A stretch of 7,185 nucleotides of DNA, taken from Caldifarciminota bacterium (GTDB lineage: Bacteria; Hydrothermota; Hydrothermia; B15-G9; WFZT01). Below the pieces are notes generated by a model. The model saw only the letters and a list, made by a program, of their open reading frames with translations, was not told the DNA's origin and ran no database searches. The translations under genes were made by a program, and so were the position numbers. The stretch lies in contig JALSOY010000240.1 of the NCBI GenBank assembly GCA_026986235.1, forward strand, positions 1 to 7,185, given 5' to 3'. Shown here one piece after another: positions 6,131 to 7,185 of the stretch (position 1 is the first letter of the stretch; each line of letters opens with the position of its first letter).

Positions 6131-7103
6131 ATTCAAGTGGGTTAACAAAGACATCCTTCAGGGCCTCTTCCGGATCCGGGTAGGGACTTTCCTCAGCGAA
6201 CTTCACAGCCTCGTCTGCCTCTTTTCTATATTCCGCCCATATAGCCTCTTTATCCTCCGGTGTGAGCCAGCCTTTTTCAAATGCGATTTTTTCAAATCTA
6301 CCGATGGGTTCCCTCTTCCAGAATTCCTGAACCTCCTCCTGTGTACGGTACTTTTCAGGGTCACCGATGAAGTGGCCTTTGAGTCTGTATGTCTCACAGC
6401 TCAGGAGGGTGGGACCTTCTCCCTTCCTTGCCCTCTCAACCGCCTCCCTGGCTGCGTTGTAAACTGCGAGGACATCGTTGCCGTCACATCTGATACCGGG
6501 GATGTTGTACGCACATGCCCTTTTCGCCACATGTTCAACGGATAGTGTCCTCGTCCTCTTCGTGGTTGAAGCGTACTGGTTGTCCTCGTTCACGAAAATG
6601 ATGGGAAGTTTCCAGATAGCTGCCATATTAAGAGCCTCGTGGAATGTCCCACGGTTTGACGCACCGTCACCGAAGTAAGCGACGACAACCTGGTCCGTTT
6701 TACGGAGCTTTATCGATAGACCTGCGCCTACAGAAATGGGAAACTGGCCACCCACAACGCCGTTGGCTCCGAGCATGCCGATGGAGAAATCTGCGATGTG
6801 CATGGAACCACCCTTGCCTTTACAGTATCCCGTCACTTTACCGTAGTTTTCAGCCATCATCTTTTTCATGTCCCCACCTTTGGCCAGTGTGTGTCCGTGA
6901 CCTCTGTGGGTGGAGAGGATGTAATCGTCCCTTCTCAGGTTGGCACTGACTCCTGCGGCAATTGCCTCCTCTCCAATGTAAAGATGAACAAATCCCGGGA
7001 GCTTTCCAGCAAGGAAGAGCTCCTCTGTCACGGTCTCAAAGACCCTTATTCGAACCATGGTCCTGTAGAGTTTTAAGGCAGTGTTCCTGTCAATCTCTGA
7101 CAT
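6129..7103 (-). CDS. acoA: Thiamine-diphosphate-dependent dehydrogenase E1 component, alpha subunit (acetoin/2-oxoacid dehydrogenase type)
   Basis: 324 residues, normal length for the alpha subunit of a heterotetrameric E1. With the beta subunit it would bind thiamine diphosphate, decarboxylate a 2-oxoacid or cleave acetoin, and pass the acyl group to the lipoyl arm of E2 in the cytoplasm. Visible motifs: IGEEA (43-47), HRGHGH (66-71), KGKGGSMHIAD (95-105), LGANGVVGG (111-119), and the cofactor motif starting GDG (145-147) and ending EDN (173-175). Asp146 and Asn175 are the expected metal ligands, 29 residues apart as in human PDH E1 alpha; the usual ENN is EDN here. The GHFIGDPEKYR loop (243-253) is the typical active-site loop. 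KGKGGSMHIAD together with LGANGVVGG resembles AcoA more than pyruvate-type E1, so the symbol is a best guess; a pyruvate or branched-chain oxoacid enzyme is not excluded. The ATG has AGGAGG six bases upstream (7110-7115). It is the first gene of the operon visible here. Confidence 0.93.
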   Translation of the reverse strand: MSEIDRNTALKLYRTMVRIRVFETVTEELFLAGKLPGFVHLYIGEEAIAAGVSANLRRDDYILSTHRGHGHTLAKGGDMKKMMAENYGKVTGYCKGKGGSMHIADFSIGMLGANGVVGGQFPISVGAGLSIKLRKTDQVVVAYFGDGASNRGTFHEALNMAAIWKLPIIFVNEDNQYASTTKRTRTLSVEHVAKRACAYNIPGIRCDGNDVLAVYNAAREAVERARKGEGPTLLSCETYRLKGHFIGDPEKYRTQEEVQEFWKREPIGRFEKIAFEKGWLTPEDKEAIWAEYRKEADEAVKFAEESPYPDPEEALKDVFVNPLE

Positions 7104-7139
7104 AATTTACCTCCTCTGGTTTCGGATTCCAAGAACCTT

Positions 7140-7167
7140 TCCCCTCCCCTGAACCAGGGGGAGGGGA
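7140..7167. repeat. G/C-run palindrome upstream of the operon
   Basis: TCCCCT-CCCCTG (7140-7151) pairs with CAGGGG-AGGGGA (7155-7160 and 7162-7167) across an AAC loop, with one bulged G at 7161. Without the bulge the arms TCCCCTCCCC/GGGGAGGGGA are a perfect 10-bp match. A further ttcccctgga lies at the window edge (7176-7185). It sits 36 bases upstream of the E1 alpha ATG. It resembles the C-run/G-run palindromes at the other end of the operon in style, though not in exact sequence. It may be a dispersed repeat, a leader structure, or the end of a neighbouring transcript. Confidence 0.6.
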
Positions 7168-7185
7168 TAGAATTTTTCCCCTGGA

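Overview
The window holds one tightly packed set of seven genes, all on the minus strand, with a gene-poor, repeat-rich flank at low coordinates. In transcription order (high to low coordinates) the genes are: thiamine-diphosphate-dependent dehydrogenase E1 alpha (6129-7103), E1 beta (5139-6116), lipoyl-bearing E2 acyltransferase (3935-5137), a small VOC-fold protein resembling methylmalonyl-CoA epimerase (3533-3931), and a three-part TRAP transporter made of the periplasmic binding protein DctP (2483-3517), small membrane subunit DctQ (1922-2416) and large permease DctM (640-1920). Gaps between genes are 1 to 15 bases, except for 66 bases between dctP and dctQ. Clear Shine-Dalgarno sites precede every gene. 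This layout strongly suggests a single operon.

Organism: a Gram-negative bacterium, because a TRAP transporter has a periplasmic binding protein with a signal peptide. Base composition looks balanced, ribosome binding sites are strong AGGAGG types, and short CCCCCTT...AAGGGGG palindromes are dispersed in intergenic DNA. From general familiarity, such palindromes are common in Desulfobacterota, Nitrospirota and similar environmental lineages. That placement is an inference and no marker gene in the window confirms it.

Layout: positions 1-639 contain no credible gene. They hold an array of related palindromic units (1-66 and about 293-576), including a 35-base tandem duplication (437-506), separated by an unassigned stretch (67-292). 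Positions 640-3517 are the TRAP transporter, with a perfect 15-bp GC-rich hairpin (2444-2476) between dctP and dctQ that probably sets the ratio of binding protein to membrane subunits. Positions 3533-7103 are the VOC gene and the dehydrogenase complex genes. Positions 7104-7185 are the leader, with another G/C-rich palindrome at 7140-7167.

How the genes may work together: DctPQM would import an organic acid or similar small polar solute using the sodium gradient. The E1/E2 proteins would oxidatively decarboxylate a 2-oxoacid, or cleave acetoin, to give an acyl-CoA. The VOC protein might epimerise, isomerise or otherwise process an intermediate. The E1 alpha sequence most resembles the acetoin dehydrogenase (AcoA) type. 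The E3 subunit (dihydrolipoamide dehydrogenase), any lipoylation enzyme and any regulator are absent from the window. The linkage of a TRAP importer, a lipoyl-dependent dehydrogenase and an epimerase-like VOC protein in one transcript is the most notable feature; the substrate is unknown.
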